DNA of 64,000 bases, taken from NCBI GenBank assembly GCA_032622095.1, contig CP136062.1, positions 195,741,887 through 195,805,886 on the forward strand. The letters run 5' to 3'. A model generated the notes under the pieces. That model ran no database searches. It saw only the letters and a program-made list of their open reading frames with translations, and was not told the DNA's origin. Made by a program: the position numbers and the translations under genes. This document shows positions 1 to 14,500 of the stretch, piece by piece. Position 1 is the first letter of the stretch. Each line of letters opens with the position of its first letter. The stretch comes from Siphonodentalium dalli (Eukaryota; Mollusca; Scaphopoda; Gadilida; Siphonodentaliidae).

Positions 1-215
1 ACTGAAATATATTAGCGCAAAACGGCGTAAAAACAGATTTGACCTCAGCACGTGAAAAGTTGACCTCGGATCTGAAAATTAATAGGCCCATGCCACCCCC
101 CGGCCGAAAATACCCCCACATACCAAGTTTCATCGAAATCGGCTCGGCCGTTTTCGAGTCCATCGCGATCACACAGACAGACACACACACACACAAACAG
201 ATCTTCCAAAATATA
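1..215 (-). mobile_element. Dispersed repeat end, possibly Helitron-like, minus orientation
   Basis: The stretch reads toward a CA microsatellite (about 177-196) and then an AT-rich end. This is the same order (core, accaagtttcatcgaaatcgg, cgttttcgagtc, CA repeat, AT end), reversed, as the Helitron-like copies at 29 kb and 59 kb. Only part of the element is in the window, so its boundary and class are uncertain. Confidence 0.35.
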
Positions 216-219
216 TAAT

Positions 220-622
220 ATATATGTGACCCGCCATATCAAATCCAGTCGTAAGTCAGGATTTTTTTACCCTGTGCCAATGCATTCTCTTATATATGCG
301 AGTCGACCATAGGCCTAACAATTTTTTACAATTTTAATAATTTTATCTTGTATTCTTTAACAATTATATAATTTCACCCATACAGAGCCCCAGACAAACA
401 TGAGCAGACGACACTCTTCTATATGCTTCTATATATGTGTGGGGCTCCCTGCAGGGTAATGGATGTTTTTTATTTTATGTCCTAAAAATTGTAAGAAACA
501 TTTATTTAAAAAAAATGATAAAAAATTGTCCAATGGTCGACTCGCATATATAAGAGAATGCATTGGCACAGGGTAAAAAAATCCCGATTTACGACTGGAT
601 TTGATATGGCGGGTCACATATA
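220..622. mobile_element. MITE with about 88-bp inverted repeats
   Basis: Positions 220-308 and 531-622 are near-perfect inverted repeats beginning atatatgtgacccgccat. The inner part of each arm carries the ccaatgcattctctta / gcgagtcgaccat cassette that recurs in other MITEs of this window. The loop (309-530) is AT-rich and has no transposase. Total length is about 403 bp. Confidence 0.75.
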
Positions 623-707
623 TTGTACTGTGCGCCATTGTGGTCGAAGTAAATGAAATTATGTGATGTTGGTGTTCCTTGACGTATGATATACCAAGTG
701 TTAAAAA

Positions 708-800
708 TGCACCCCATTCCCGGTTCCTACAAATAATATTCCCAGGAAACTGGAATGAGTATGAGACCCGGGAACCGGGAAATTCCCATTCCCGGGATTA
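708..800. repeat. Short GC-rich inverted motifs
   Basis: The stretch has clustered copies of attcccgg / ccgggaat in both orientations and can fold on itself. It looks like a decayed transposon end. No full element was delimited. Confidence 0.35.
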
Positions 801-836
801 AACTCTATCTGTAGGTTGTGCCCTGACTCCTGAATC

Positions 837-1053
837 TTAACATTTTCATGGCAGGAGCTGTGCTGGTGCAGCATTAAAGATCCTGTGCCAGTGCATTATC
901 TTATATATGGAAGTCTCCCATAGGGAGCCTCACATATATGAGAGTATGTACTGGCTTACAAGGTCAAGGTAAATAGTGTCAGGCCAATGTATTCTCTGAT
1001 ATATGCAAGACTTCTTATGGGAGACTCGCATATATAAGAGAATGCATTTGCTC
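837..1053. mobile_element. Degenerate hairpin MITE, TTAA-start family
   Basis: It starts at TTAA followed by a cattttcatggcagg motif and a gctggtgcagcat motif. Two imperfect hairpins follow, built on the catatataagagaatg cassette. The same order is seen at 21,768 and, reversed, at 27,500-27,618. The right boundary is unclear. Confidence 0.5.
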
Positions 1054-1109
1054 CAACATGGCAACAAGAGCATTGTTTGGTCTTGGCAAAATACCCCCGT
1101 AGTAATTTC

Positions 1110-1430
1110 AACAATGGGCCATAAATCAGGTTAAAATTGGCGGGCAGAACCCAAATTCGAACTTGACCTGTATTAGTAAACTCACGTATCAAATTTCATT
1201 CCATTCAGTTAAAACTTACTAAAGTTATTATCCTGAAACAAAAATTAAGTGCAAATTCAAACAAAAAGGGCCGTAACTGCAGTGAAAATTTGCGGGTGGA
1301 ACCAAGTTCGAACTTGACCTGTATTTTGTGCTAGTAAACCCACATACCAAATGTCAGTCCATTCAGTTCTGACTTACTAAAGTTATCATCTGGAAACGAA
1401 AAAAGTGAATGGACGAATGGACGGACAGAC
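1110..1430. repeat. Two diverged units of the GGGCCATAACTC dispersed repeat, with GACGGAC tail
   Basis: Two units of about 150-170 bp each carry a ggccataa-type opening, attcgaacttgacctgtat and an aagttatcatc motif. A short ggacggacagacc tail ends the array. The same units recur at 10.98, 28.3, 43.8, 44.2, 51.5 and 61.6 kb. Confidence 0.6.
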
Positions 1431-1582
1431 CAATAACATAATATATCTCTAACAAAAGAAAATATAAGTTGTAGTAACTGTGCATAAATGTTCTGGTAAA
1501 TACCCTATTGAATAAAATTTGAACACTTTACTGCTTCATTGTTACAACATAATATCGCGCCGAACAATAAGCAAATCCATGC

Positions 1583-1703
1583 ACAGCAGAATTATGAGTA
1601 ATTTTTCAGAATTTAGTCGGAAATATGGCTTGTTGCCATTCATCGGAAAGTACTCAGTGAGAGCTTTCAGATGAATGGCAACAAGCCATATTTCCGTGCA
1701 GTG
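1583..1703. mobile_element. Foldback MITE, truncated copy
   Basis: It carries cacagcagaattatg and ttagtcggaaatatgg, then the reversed arm caagccatatttccg. Both outer ends are missing. It belongs to the family that is complete at 2579-2795. Confidence 0.7.
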
Positions 1704-2047
1704 TCAATTCTCTCATTCAAAATTCACTATTTTATTTCTGGGCATGCATTTTATTCTCGCTCGCTTTGCATTTTTGATATATTTCTGACTGAGTTAGAGG
1801 TGCAATGTTTTGACACAAGGTGAAACCGTGGAGGAAAAGAGATTTTTTTTTTAAATGGCCAAAACGGACATTGGAGGAGGTTACCACTCACATTGATGGA
1901 TTATGCATAACATAAAGAGTATATATAGTAACAATTAATCAATTATAGTCAATTATGAAACATTGTGGTCAACTCTTAGCCTAATTAATAATAAATTAAC
2001 TGTAGATTTAATTAAGCCATCCATAGAAATTAGTTTTATCACCATAC

Positions 2048-2521
2048 CTTCAATGAAAATGGCAACATTGGGAACTTTTAGCTCTCCAATTTTGCTCTGC
2101 ACCCTCTGTAATAACTTCTTAAATTGTGCCTCAAATGTCGTAATTTCTTCATATGTATATTGTGACAAATGATCGTAAATGGCTTTCTTTGTGTTTTTCT
2201 TCCAATTGACAAAGTCAGATTTGCTTTTGAACGTATCACTCGATGATATTTTCAGTACAGTTTCTTCATTGTCAGGCCACGAAACAATATCTGCTGAATG
2301 TTCTGTGATGCATTTCTGGAACTGGCTCTTCGCCGATTTGAAGTTCTTCAAGTATTTCAGTATGTACATGCCAACTTCAATATTTAATGATGGTGATGAT
2401 GTATCCATTGTTGGACTGCTACCTTGTAAACCTGTTCCCATGCATTCATGATGAAGTGAAACTGTGAGATATCTATTATCTATAGTGTGTGTTCTATTGG
2501 GCCCACATACTCTAGAAGCAT
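2048..2521 (-). CDS. Exon 8: end of RRM7 plus a KH-like region
   Basis: The exon is 474 nt (158 codons) and phase 1-1. The acceptor is ttctgtattttcag and the donor GAAG|GTATGG. DASRVCGPNRTHTID and RYLTVSL close RRM7. After a Ser-rich linker the sequence becomes a helical, lysine-rich module: MYILKYLKNFKSAKSQF, EHSADIVSWPDNEETVLKI, then long amphipathic helices up to VAIFIEG. The pattern of helix, D-I-V-x-W-P and a beta strand resembles the KH-like segments that follow the RRMs in PARP14-class proteins. That match is by pattern only. The exon ends in phase 1, so the coding region continues beyond the left edge; nothing in 1-2047 looks like the next exon. Confidence 0.75.
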
Positions 2522-5500
2522 CTGAAAATACAGAACAAGGCATCAATATGAAGTGCATAAAACTGTAATTATGGAAGGTACAGTAATGTCCTAAATAAGC
2601 GACTCCTTAACCACAGCAGAATTATGGGTAATTTTTCAGGATTTAGTCGGAAATATGGCTTGTTGCCATTCATCGGAAAGCTCTCAGTGAGAGCTTTCCG
2701 ATGAATGGCAATAAGCCATATTTCCGACTAAATCATGAAAAATTACCCAAAATTCTGCTGTGGTTAAGGAGTCGATAATTTAGGGCATTACTGTATAGGG
2801 CCCCACAATTATTCAATATTTATTTTATTATTCAATTCGACTTACCGTACTGACCCGGCTCAAGGCCCATGCCCGTGTTTAAGCCCACTCATATCTTTTG
2901 GCCAAATTCCATGCACAGGGGTATATTCGAGTTTAGGCCCACCCCAAATTTTGTTCAATTTCAGCGGTGGTAAGTAAGTATTTGCTATCAGCTTGTAGAC
3001 AGCAAAACAGATTGACAAACTCGAGAAATATAATGTTTATATTAAAAACGGAAAATTATACTTCGTAGGCAAGTGAGAATATTCAATAAAATAAAATAAA
3101 GTGAATCTTAAAATATCATTTGTTTATTCAATTATACTTCCCGGGGGAAACCAATTGATAACAGACATCAAATACAAAAGAACCCAATCGCTAACGGCGT
3201 ATAGATGAGAATGCGGTAAACATGAATCGCTTCGAATAGCCATGGCATGCACGTGCACAGCGCACCTGTCAACAACGGTACTGTAAAAACATATTTTTCG
3301 TGTTCAGTAACAACGTCGGTATGTTCCTACAGGCTACAGGTGGCCAAACACAAAGAACTGGCTTCCTGGTTATGTAAATACACAGTGGATATAATAACTA
3401 CGTCAATGTTATACACTCGAAACCAAAATAAAGGATATCGACATTAACATTTTTAAACTGCATTTTGTTCACGTTTTACAGTATAAACAGTTTAACTCTA
3501 AATATTAAAACACGTGCTTTTTCATTGTTTTAGCAGAAATACATCGTCATGTCTTTTGTCATTACTGTTAATTAATTACACTCACTGGCATTTGTTAAAC
3601 ATGCAATTAGTCGCTATTGTAACATCCTCTATGCGGACAATGGGTCGATCACGAATAAAGCGCCGGGTAATAAATTAATTATCCTAATCGGATTAAGTCT
3701 GAACATTGATATAAACTATAGTCTATAGACTATAGATACGGGATTTACCGATAACCCACAATAAAACAACAAGACTGGAAGTGTTATTTTAATATTCACA
3801 TTTAATTGAAAAATTACTTTTTCAAAGTAACTTACCTTTACTTAATCTGGAAGCCAGGTATATTTCCCGATACTCGGCGTTAGATCGGCTTTCATCTATT
3901 TGATAAGTTTTACTGTCCCGATTTCTTGGGATTTTTGGTTTGCAAAGGGCCATATCTGAGTATAAGCCCACTTGGGTTTTTGAGCTCAAATAAAACAAAG
4001 GCCCCCTGGGCCTAAACCCGGGTCAGTACGGTAAGTATTTGCTTGGTATTTGATTTGAATTTTTTATTTGACTTTTAAACAACAAATAGTAACATCAAAA
4101 TCGTCAACATGAAATCTTATAACACCCACGCAACCTCTGTTAGATCTATATAATAGATAGAGTGTATTTATTTTCTTAAAAGCAACTGATTTTCTTAAAA
4201 GATATTGATTCAACTTGTAAACATACCCATAGTATGTAATGTATTCATGTACACATGTATAACCTGAACTATCAAAATAAATCTAATCTAATCTAGTCCA
4301 ACTTTCATTTATTGTCTTCACAGCAATTGCTGACAACAATCTATAATCTATATGTATATATAACCATTAAGAAAAAATACAATCTATTTGATTTTCTTCA
4401 CAATAAAAATTTAAATATACCTTCACAATCTTCAAACCAAACAAATGCACATCCATGTTCGAAGAGTAACTCGACTTTCTCCACATTGCCACCATGACTC
4501 CGCCTCTTGTTCTCAAAATAGAACTGAATGGCATCCATAGTCGTCTGCTCAGACACATTTGAGACCTTGACACAGACCGAGACAGAGACCTTTTCTACCT
4601 TCAGTAAGAACCCTTCCAGTTTCCTCTTTTGTAGACTAATCTCCAGAGCTTGAAAATCTGGATAAAAAAGTTTTGAGAACAATATCGGAACTTACTTAAA
4701 TATCTTGCATCGTGATTTTATACAGGAGCAGCTGTTTATGTTAGAATATCTGACATTTTTTACTACTGTTAAGTATTATGGAATAATATAATAATGATAT
4801 GGTAGTAACACAACTTTGCCTAAACTCCACCCCCTCTGAACTCCCTCCACATTGCATCGAACATTAGCATAGAAATCATAACGAATGTACCAGTACCAAA
4901 CAGCATAGATACAGGTAGGGTGGGTGGTAGAGTTAAATCTCATATCTCTGCCCCTATTTGAACAAACGTGAATCCCCATCTATGAGATCCATTCATCTAG
5001 TATTTCAAACGGTAGATTTTAAGAGTTGAAGTGAATTGATTTTCCTCAAAAGTTTCCTGAAATATGACCCCATTTGAAAAGATCTGAACCCCAGTCACCC
5101 AAGAACCCTCCATACCAAATATAAGCTAATTAGGCCTGATGAAATTGTTTTTAGAATTATTATGGAGGGAAAGAGTTATGGCCCTGGCTTTGCACCTATT
5201 TGACCTGATGAACTTATTAGAACAAATCTGAATGTGAGTCACCCAGGGAACATCCACATCAAAATATTCAGTCGTTAATATGTATCTGGAAAAGAAAACA
5301 ATTGTTGATGGATGGATGGAAAGACATCCCGACAGACGGATGGATGGGAGACCAAGGAACAGATTGAAGTTCTCCAGTTAAAGTTGGTGATGTGCACCTA
5401 TTAGTCACCTCGATTATGCATTATATCTTCTGCAAATTAGGGGATATAGAAACTGAACAGAAGGGAAAAAGTATCTAAAAAAATGTCAATTTGGGACTCT

Positions 5501-8500
5501 ATATACTTTGCAGAAGATGAGGCCTAAGCAGAATGAGGTCCCCGGAGGGCGTATTCGGTGATGCTAGCCTGCTGTGTGGGTAGCATCACTAACCCTCTGG
5601 GAACCTCATTCTGCAAATGTCAGACACTCTAAATTCAGGTTTGGGAACAGCATTTTGTTTCGATTTGATTTTAATGTAAACAAAAACAAATTCTTGTTAA
5701 ATTGAGCAAGGAGTTCAATTTGAATTTTTTTTTTTTTGGTGTTATGTCCCTGGCTCCATCAACATTTGACCCAGTAACCTCATTTGAATAAATCTGAACC
5801 CCAGTCACCAATGGACCCTTCATACCAAATATAAACCCATTCAGTTTGATGGTACTTGAGAAGAAGTTGTTTTAAGAAATACTAGGGAGGGAAATAGGCC
5901 TGACTTCGCAACTATTTGACTCAGTGACCTCATTTGAACAAATCTGAATGTGAGTCACCTAGGGAACATCCGCACCAAATATAGACACATTCCTGAAGAA
6001 AAATTTGGGCAAGACTGTTTTTCAAACTCATCCAACAGATTCATGACTGGAAGCCGTGAACAAAATATGTTCAAAAACGGTTTACATTTGTTGCAGTTAA
6101 CATGCTTTTGTCATGAAATAGACACGTTTGTTACAGTTATTGCACAAGTAGTGAAATAAGACACTCGATAAACAATCCAAGAGGCATAACTCCTCAAAAG
6201 CAATTCAGGCAGGATCGGTTTTCGAATACACATTCAATAGATTCATGAGTTGAACCTGTGTCTGTGATTCAAATAGTGAGAAATTTTCGCTCACATCTTT
6301 GCTGCTGAGCGGTGATGTAACCTGCTGTGTCAGACTTTAAGGTAGAAAAGGACTTAATTCACATACATCGTGGTACCATCAATGGCTTTGAACTCAACAC
6401 AAATATACACTTTTTTAGCAACTATGCAGACAGGGAATCTCAAAATAAATTGTGGAAAATCTGCCTCTTAATAGTTATTTAATAAATAATGAATTTTAAA
6501 TGTTCAATGCAGAGAGCAGGATTTGTATGCATATTGTTTTCATACCATGATGTTACAAATCAAGCATGCTAACAACTGGACAACTGCACCAGTGCAAAAT
6601 GAATGTCCTCATAGCAGTGAATATCCATACCAAATTCCATTGAGATCCCAGCACAATTGTTGAAGTTACAACATGAACAGACACCAGACGGACTAAAAAG
6701 CCAACATTTCCAGATAAACAAAGATGAATAACTCTAGAAAGGAAGAGCGGTGCAAACAATGGAACCCCCTATTGAATATCCTCATAGCAGTGAACATCCA
6801 TACCAAATTCCATTGAGATCCCAGCACAATTGTTGAAGTTACAACATGAACAGACACCAGACAGACCAAAAAGCCAACATTTCCAGATGAACAAAGATGT
6901 ATAACTCTAGAATGGAATATCCAAACAAAACGATGGAACCCTCTTTTTTATGTCCTCATAGCAGTGAACATCCATACCAAATTCCATTGAGATCCCAGCA
7001 CAATTGTTGAAATTACGACATGAACAGACACCAGACAGACCAAAAAGCCAACATTTCCAGATAAACAAAGATGAATAACTCTAGAATGGAAAATCAAAAC
7101 AAAACGATGGAACCCTCTATTGAATGCTCTCATAGTAGTCAACGTCCGTACCAAATTTCATTGCGATACGAGCACTACTGTTCAAGTTATGACATGAACA
7201 GAAACCAGACGGACCAAAAATCCAACATTTCAAGATAAACAAATATGAATAACTCTAGAATGGAAAATCCGAACAAAACGATGGAACACTCTATTTAATG
7301 TCCTCATAGTTGTGAACATCCACACCAAATTTGGTTGAGATCGCAGCCCAACTGTTGAAGTTACGACATGAACAGACACCAGACAGACCAAAAAGCCACT
7401 ATTTCCAGATAAACAAAGATGAATAACTCTAGAATGGAAAATCCGAACAAAACGATGGAAACCTCTATTTAATGTACTCATAGTAGTGAACATCCATACC
7501 TAATTTCATTGAGATCCGAGCACTACTGTTAAAGTTATGACATGAACAGACATCGGACGGACGTACGGACGGATGCACGGACGGCTCCACGGACGGACGG
7601 ACGGACAGGTGCAAAACAGTATACCCCCCTTTTTAAAAAAAGGGGGTATAATGAATAATGGAATGTATTTTACCCGTATATTTGACATAGCCCGTGTGTT
7701 TTACACTAAATCCTGTTTGGTGATTGGCCAACTGCCAAATGGGTCATGCATTTTCTATCCCAATAAAACACAAAATAACATGAACAAACAATACATCTTG
7801 TTGACCTGAATGACTAAACTGAGTAGATAGAATAACCGGGCATGTTTTTTGAATGCGCTGCCATAGATTAATCAATTGATTGGTAGAAGATTGGGCTGAG
7901 TTACATTGCTGAATGGTATAGTATCCAAATTGCAGACAGATTTCATGAAAACATTATGAAGAAAAAGCTATATAAATATAGGAAATGAATGTAGTTTGAG
8001 TGTTTTATTGAAGGGTACCGTAATGCCCTAAATAATCGACTCCTTAGCCACAGCAGAATTATGGGTAATTTTTCAGGATTTAGCCTGAAATATGGCTTGT
8101 TGCCATTCATCGGAAAGCTCTCAGTGAGACCATTGGGCACATTGTGTGAACAGCTAAGCAGTTAACACTAAATCTGATCCAACAGCCACAGTGACATAAC
8201 CCACAAACTACATTCATTGCTTAAATAAAGACAACTTGTTCTTGTAAACACGTAATCCTTCAGTGATACTTACTTGGTCTCTCTGAAAATGTTACCATTG
8301 CCCTTTCATGATCATCTGTGAAGTCGATTTTGATTGGATTAGCATGTGCCTTATTCTCAAGCAAATGAATCAAGCAATCCTCTGTTGTTTTTGGATTGAT
8401 GTTTTTAATGAAGAGCCTATGGTAATCTGTAGGAGGCTCGATGAACTTTGATACACTAAGGATGGCATCCTCTAGTTTCAGGGGAGTCAATGCAGCCTTC

Positions 8501-11500
8501 ATGATTACATGGTCCACCACTGAAAATTAAAGTTACGCAACTTTTCAAAAATTACAAAACCAACCACATGGTTCACAAAGAAGGAAATTGTATGCTATGT
8601 ATTTGGTCATGTTCAAATGTCCGAATGCTCGGTTAGCGAGAGGTGGACTGGTGGAGTTCTCCTATGTGACTTGGCCCCTCTATGGCCTCAAAGGAAGAAA
8701 GCAGTCAACAAAGTATTGAATCCAGGATCTACTCATTACTACGAGGGCATGATGCCTACAATTCTTTATATAGAAAGTGCTTACATGCAAAACTGCCCGA
8801 TCAGTGTCAGATACGTCTTACAAATGAAAATTACCATTTAACTAATCACATAATCGTCCTTGTCATGGACGAACTGGGGGGGGGGGGGGGGGTTGCCAAA
8901 TAGTTCACATTGTTACTGCATTTCTGTGTCGAGTTAAATTGAATATTGCGTTGCTGATTTGGTAAAATGCCACTGCATTGCTGTTGTCAAGCCACTGAAT
9001 CGTGAAATTGGTCGCTGAATCGTCAGAACGATTGTACCGTGTGAATGTGAATCTGCCCAAATCAATCGCATATTTGAACCTAATGTGCCACTCACTTCCA
9101 ATATTTAAGCAATGATTTCAAACTACAGTAACATTTGCCCTAAATAATCGACTCCTTAACCACAGCAGAATTATGGGTAATTTTTCAGGATTTAGTCGGA
9201 AATATGGCTTGTTGCCATTCATCGCAAAGCTCTCACTGATTATTTATAAGGCATTACTGTATTTTTAATGGGAAATTAACTCGGTCACATACTGAACATT
9301 CTGATATTTGATTGGCTACTACGAAATAACTTAGTCAATATTTTAAATATTGGCTATGTATATGACGTTATCTCTTCCAAAATGGAAGATTTTCCCTAAT
9401 GGTCTGCTAGGAGTGGGTATGCTGCAGAGAGATGGCGGCCTAGTGCAAAACATATCAGCCAGGGACCAGTAAAATCTATACCATCATCATTTTCGAACTG
9501 TATAAACACTACAGAGTTATCTCCATTGTCACGCTTCAGTTCCTTTATATCTCCTCCTCCGGAACGCTTTCTGTTCTCCATGAAAAAGAGTATTGAGTCA
9601 TCAGATATCCCAGGCTTGACACCTGTGACCTTCAGCAATGTTGGTTGACCTGCACCTTGATACTGATCACAAGATGAAGTCGCGGTGAATGTTGACTCTG
9701 TTCCTGTGTTGTCATTTAAGACTTTCTCGACAGTCAGTGTACACCCCTCGATGACGATTGACTTTTTATGTGCTCTTTTTATTACTGAATCAACCACTGA
9801 AATAAAAACAAATCTGTTCATTACATTTTCATCAACATTTTACATCAAAATATAAATGGTATTCCCACTGCCAGAGGCCCAAGCGTGTCAAAACCCGTCA
9901 GGACGTTATTATACTCTCAGAACTGTCATGACCTCACTTGTTTGCATTGTTCGGTATCATTGCATGTTATGTTAGTAGTACTTGTAATGATAAAGTTTAG
10001 TCAAATTCTAGCTTCTGGAAAGTTGTACCCCTGATGATGAGTTTAATTGTGGTTTGTGTCAGAAATTATAACAAATTATAGTCAATGTGCAGAAATGATA
10101 ACAAACACAACAGTTAACTGTTTCTATGTGGAGTCTTTATTACATTGTATCAAAGTCTCATTAGAACTCTGTTGGCAAAGTTGCGTATAGTCTTAGTCAT
10201 AGATATGCCTCACTGACTCTGCTTTTTAGCTTAACAGATAGCACTCCTGGATATCACATTGGGATTTTAAAGCTTGAATATCTGGATAGAGGCATTATTA
10301 TCTCAAATCTGCCTGTTGTATAAAAATCACAATTTCCGTTAGTCAAGTATCCAGTTTGAACAATTGGACGAAATTTTATTGGGTGATTTTTCCAATGAAG
10401 AAAATGCGCGATAAAAGAAGTTCAAGGCCGCTCCAGTCACGATCGACTTGAATGTAAATAAACTGAAACTGACGCGGAGGAACAACTGACAATTGTGTCA
10501 TTAAAAATCACTTTTCGAATTGGAAAATACAAATAAGATACTACAAGAATTTGACGTGAATCCGGCTAATGCATTGACATTCTGCAATTATATCACAAAT
10601 TAAAAAAAAAAATGAACTTGAAGTTTGCCAATTTGCAGTAGGCTGTTAACCATCTAATTGTTACAAGTGAAGCCAATTATAGCCACATCCATGCTATTTG
10701 ACAACCATTTGGAGATAAATTATTGTTTATTATAAAAAAATGCAACAAAACAATCAGTTTTTACTTTGAAGCGAACACTTTCACAGAGAAATGGTAATCA
10801 AGGACACACCATAAACACTCTAGGTAAATTTGCCTCATGGTCAATTGTTTGACGTGAATGGTAACCCTTACCGAATTCCTACACCAGTGACTCGGCACTT
10901 ACATTTTTATCGAGAAATACAAGCAACAATAAAAGGCCATCCGGCCACAGTGTCCCCCGAAAAAGTGGCTTCATTGGGGGCATCAGCTTTTCTGAAAAAA
11001 ATAACAAGGCCCCTAAATCCGATACTAAATTTCAGAACAAAAAATGGGTGGATTCAAACTTGATCTGTATTTCGAGCTGATAAACTCATATACCAAATTT
11101 GATTCAGATATGATTACACAAACTAAAGTTATCATCCAGAAACCAGAAATTGACAGGATGCTAAGTCGTAAAAGGGCCATAACTCTCACAAAAATGGGCA
11201 GAGCAAACCCATATTCGATCCTGACCTGTATTTTGGGCTGATAAACTACCATACTAAATTTGATTCAGATATGATCACACAAACTAAAGTTATCATCTGG
11301 AAACAGAAATTGACAGTATTCTAAGTCGAAAAAGGGCCATAACTCTTGCAAAAAATGGGCGGATTGTACCCATATTCGAACTTGCCCTGTATTTCGAGCT
11401 GATAAACGCACATTCCAAATTTGGTTCAGATATGATCACACAAACTGAAGTTATCATCCGGAAACCAGAAAATTACAAGATTATAAGTAAAAAAAGGGCA

Positions 11501-14500
11501 ATAACTCTCGCAAAAATGGGCGGAACAAACCGATATTCGAACTTGACCTGTATTTTGGTCTCATAAACTCACCTATGAAATTTGCTTTTGATCTAATAAC
11601 CGAAACTAAAGTTATCATCCGGAAACCATTTCCGGACGCACGGACAGACGGACGGACAGACGGACACGGGCTATTTTAATAGTCCCCCGAAAAGAAAAAA
11701 ATTCCGGGGACAAATAACTATGGTGTAGTTAGGACTTGTCCAATCAGAATCGAGGAAAATGAAGGAGAAAAATGGAGTTGTATTATATTAGGATTATTTT
11801 ATGTATAGACGACATAACATGCACTAACAATAACCGGCTATTACTAATACAGCACTAATACAGCACCTTCTGCCTCAAATTTGTCTCTGACGAAAATGAC
11901 AATCCAAGTCACAATTAAGCTGAGTGACCCCGATGACCTTTGGATTCTGTTTGATGTAAATTGTGACTTTCTTGATCTTTCACCGACGGACAAATTGTTG
12001 GATCCACAGTCTACAGACCCAATTTGGTAAACTTGGTGAATTACTTGTGACTGGTGATCAGGGTGCATTACTTGTGACTGGTGATTGGGGTGAATTACTA
12101 ATGACTGGTGGTCGGTTGGTGAATTTGGTGGTTCTTTTAACAGGCGATCGGGGTGAATTTGGTGGTTCTTGTCACTGGTGATCGGTTAGTGAATTTGGTG
12201 GTACTTATTACTGGATATCGGTCGGTGAATTTGGTGGTTCTTGTCACTGGTGATCGGTTAGTGAATTTGGTGGTACTTTTGACTGGATATCGGTCGGTGA
12301 ATTTTGGTGGTACTTGTGACTAGTGATCGGGGTGAATTTGGTGGAACTTGTGACTGCTGATCGGTTGGTGAATTTGACGGTACTTGTGACTGATGATCGG
12401 TTGGTGAATTTGATGGTACTTGTGACTGGTGATCAGGGTGAATTTGGTGGTACGTGTGACTGGTGATCAGGGTGAATTTGGTGGTACTTGTGACTGGTGA
12501 TCAGGGTGAATTTGGTGGAACTTGTGACTGCTGATCGGTTGGTGAATTTGACGGTACTTGTGACTGATGATCGGTTGGTGAATTTGATGGTACTTGTGAC
12601 TGGTGATCAGGGTGAATTTGGTGGTACGTGTGACTGGTGATCAGGGTGAATTTGGTGGTACTTGTGACTGGTGATCAGGGTGAATTTGGTGGTACGTGTG
12701 ACTGGTGATCAGGGTGAATTTGACGGTACTTGTGACTGGTGATCGGTTGGGGAATTTGATGGTACGTGTGACTAGTGATCGGGGTGAATTTGGTGGTACG
12801 TGTGACTGGTGATCAGGGTGAATTTGGTGGTACTTGTGCCTGGTGATTGGGGTGAATTAGGTGGTACTTGTGACTGGTGATCAGTTGGTGAATTTGGTGG
12901 TACTTGTGACTGGTGATTGGGGTGAATTAGGTGGTACTTGTGACTGGTGATCGGGGTGAATTTGGTGGTTCTTGTGACTGGTGATCGTGGTCAATTTGAT
13001 GGTACTTGTGACTGATGATCGGTTGGTGAATTTGGTGGAACTTGTGACTGCTGATCGGTTGGTGAATTTGACGGTACTTGTGACTGATGATCGCTTAGTG
13101 AATTTAGTGGTACTTGTGACTGATGATCGGTTGGTGAATTTGATGGTACTTGTGACTGATGATCGGTTGGTGAATTTGGTGGAACTTGTGACTGGTGATC
13201 GGTTGGTGAATTTGGTGGTACTTGTGACTGGTGATCGGTTGGTGAATTTGGTGGTACTTGTGACTAGTGATCGGGGTGAATTTAGTGGTACTTGTGACTG
13301 GTGATCAGGGTGAATTTGGTTGTACTTGTGACTGATGATCGGTTGGTGAATTTGGTGGTACTTGTGACTGGTGACCGGTTGGTGAATTTGGTGGTACTTC
13401 GGACTGGTGATCGGTTGGTGAATTTGGTGGTACTTGTGACTGGTGATCGGTTGGTGAATTTGATGGTACTGTGACTGGTGATCGGGGTGAATTTGGTGGT
13501 TCTTGTGACTGGCGATCGGTTGGTGAGTTTGGTGGTACTTGTGACTGATGATCGATTGGTGAATTTGGTGGTACATGTACTTGTGACCGGGGTGAATTTG
13601 GTGGTACTTGTGATTGGTGATCGGGGTGACTTTGGTGGTACTTGTGACTGGTGATCGGTTGATAAATTTGGTGTTACTCGTGACTGCTGATCGTTGGTGA
13701 ATTTGGTGGTTCGTGTGACTGGTGATTGGCGTGAATTTGGTGGTACTTGTGACTGGTGATCGGGGTGACTTTGGTGGTACTTGTGATTGGTGATCGATTG
13801 GTGAATTTGGTGGTTCTTGTGACTGGTGATCGGTGTGAATTTGGTGGTACTTATGACTGGTGATCGGGGTGAATTTGATGGTACTTGTGACTGGTGATCG
13901 GGGTGAATTTGGTGGTACTTTTGACTGGTGATCAGGGTGAATTTGGAGGTAATAGTGACTGGTGATCGGGTGAATTTGATGGTACTTTTGACTGATGATC
14001 GCTTGGTGAATTTGGTGGTACATGTACTTGTGATCGGGGTGACTTTGGTGGTACTTGTGACTGGTGATCGGTTGATGAATTTGGTGGTACTTGTGACTGA
14101 TGATCGGTTGGTGAATTTGACAGTACTTGTGACTGATGATCGGGGTGAATTTGATGGTACGTGTGACTGGTGATTGGCGTGAATTTGGTGGTTCTTGTGA
14201 CTGGTGATCGGGGTGAATTTGGTGGTACTTGTGACTGGTGATCGGTTGGTGAATTTGGTGGTACTTGTGACTGATGATCGGTTGGTGAATTTGACAGTAC
14301 TTGTGACTGATGATCGGGGTGAATTTGATGGTACGTGTGACTGGTGATTGGCGTGAATTTGGTGGTTCTTGTGACTGGTGATTGGCGTGAATTTGGTGGT
14401 ACTTGTGACTGGTGATTGGGGTGAATTAGGTGGTACTTGTGACTGGTGATCGGTTGGTGAATTTGGTGGTACTTGTGACTGGTGATCAGTTGGTGAATTT

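Noticed and set aside
6553..7493. Minus-strand frames with repeated FLVCLVSVHVV peptide
   Set aside because: They arise from the ~176-bp tandem units of a pearl-like array and end at the unit borders.
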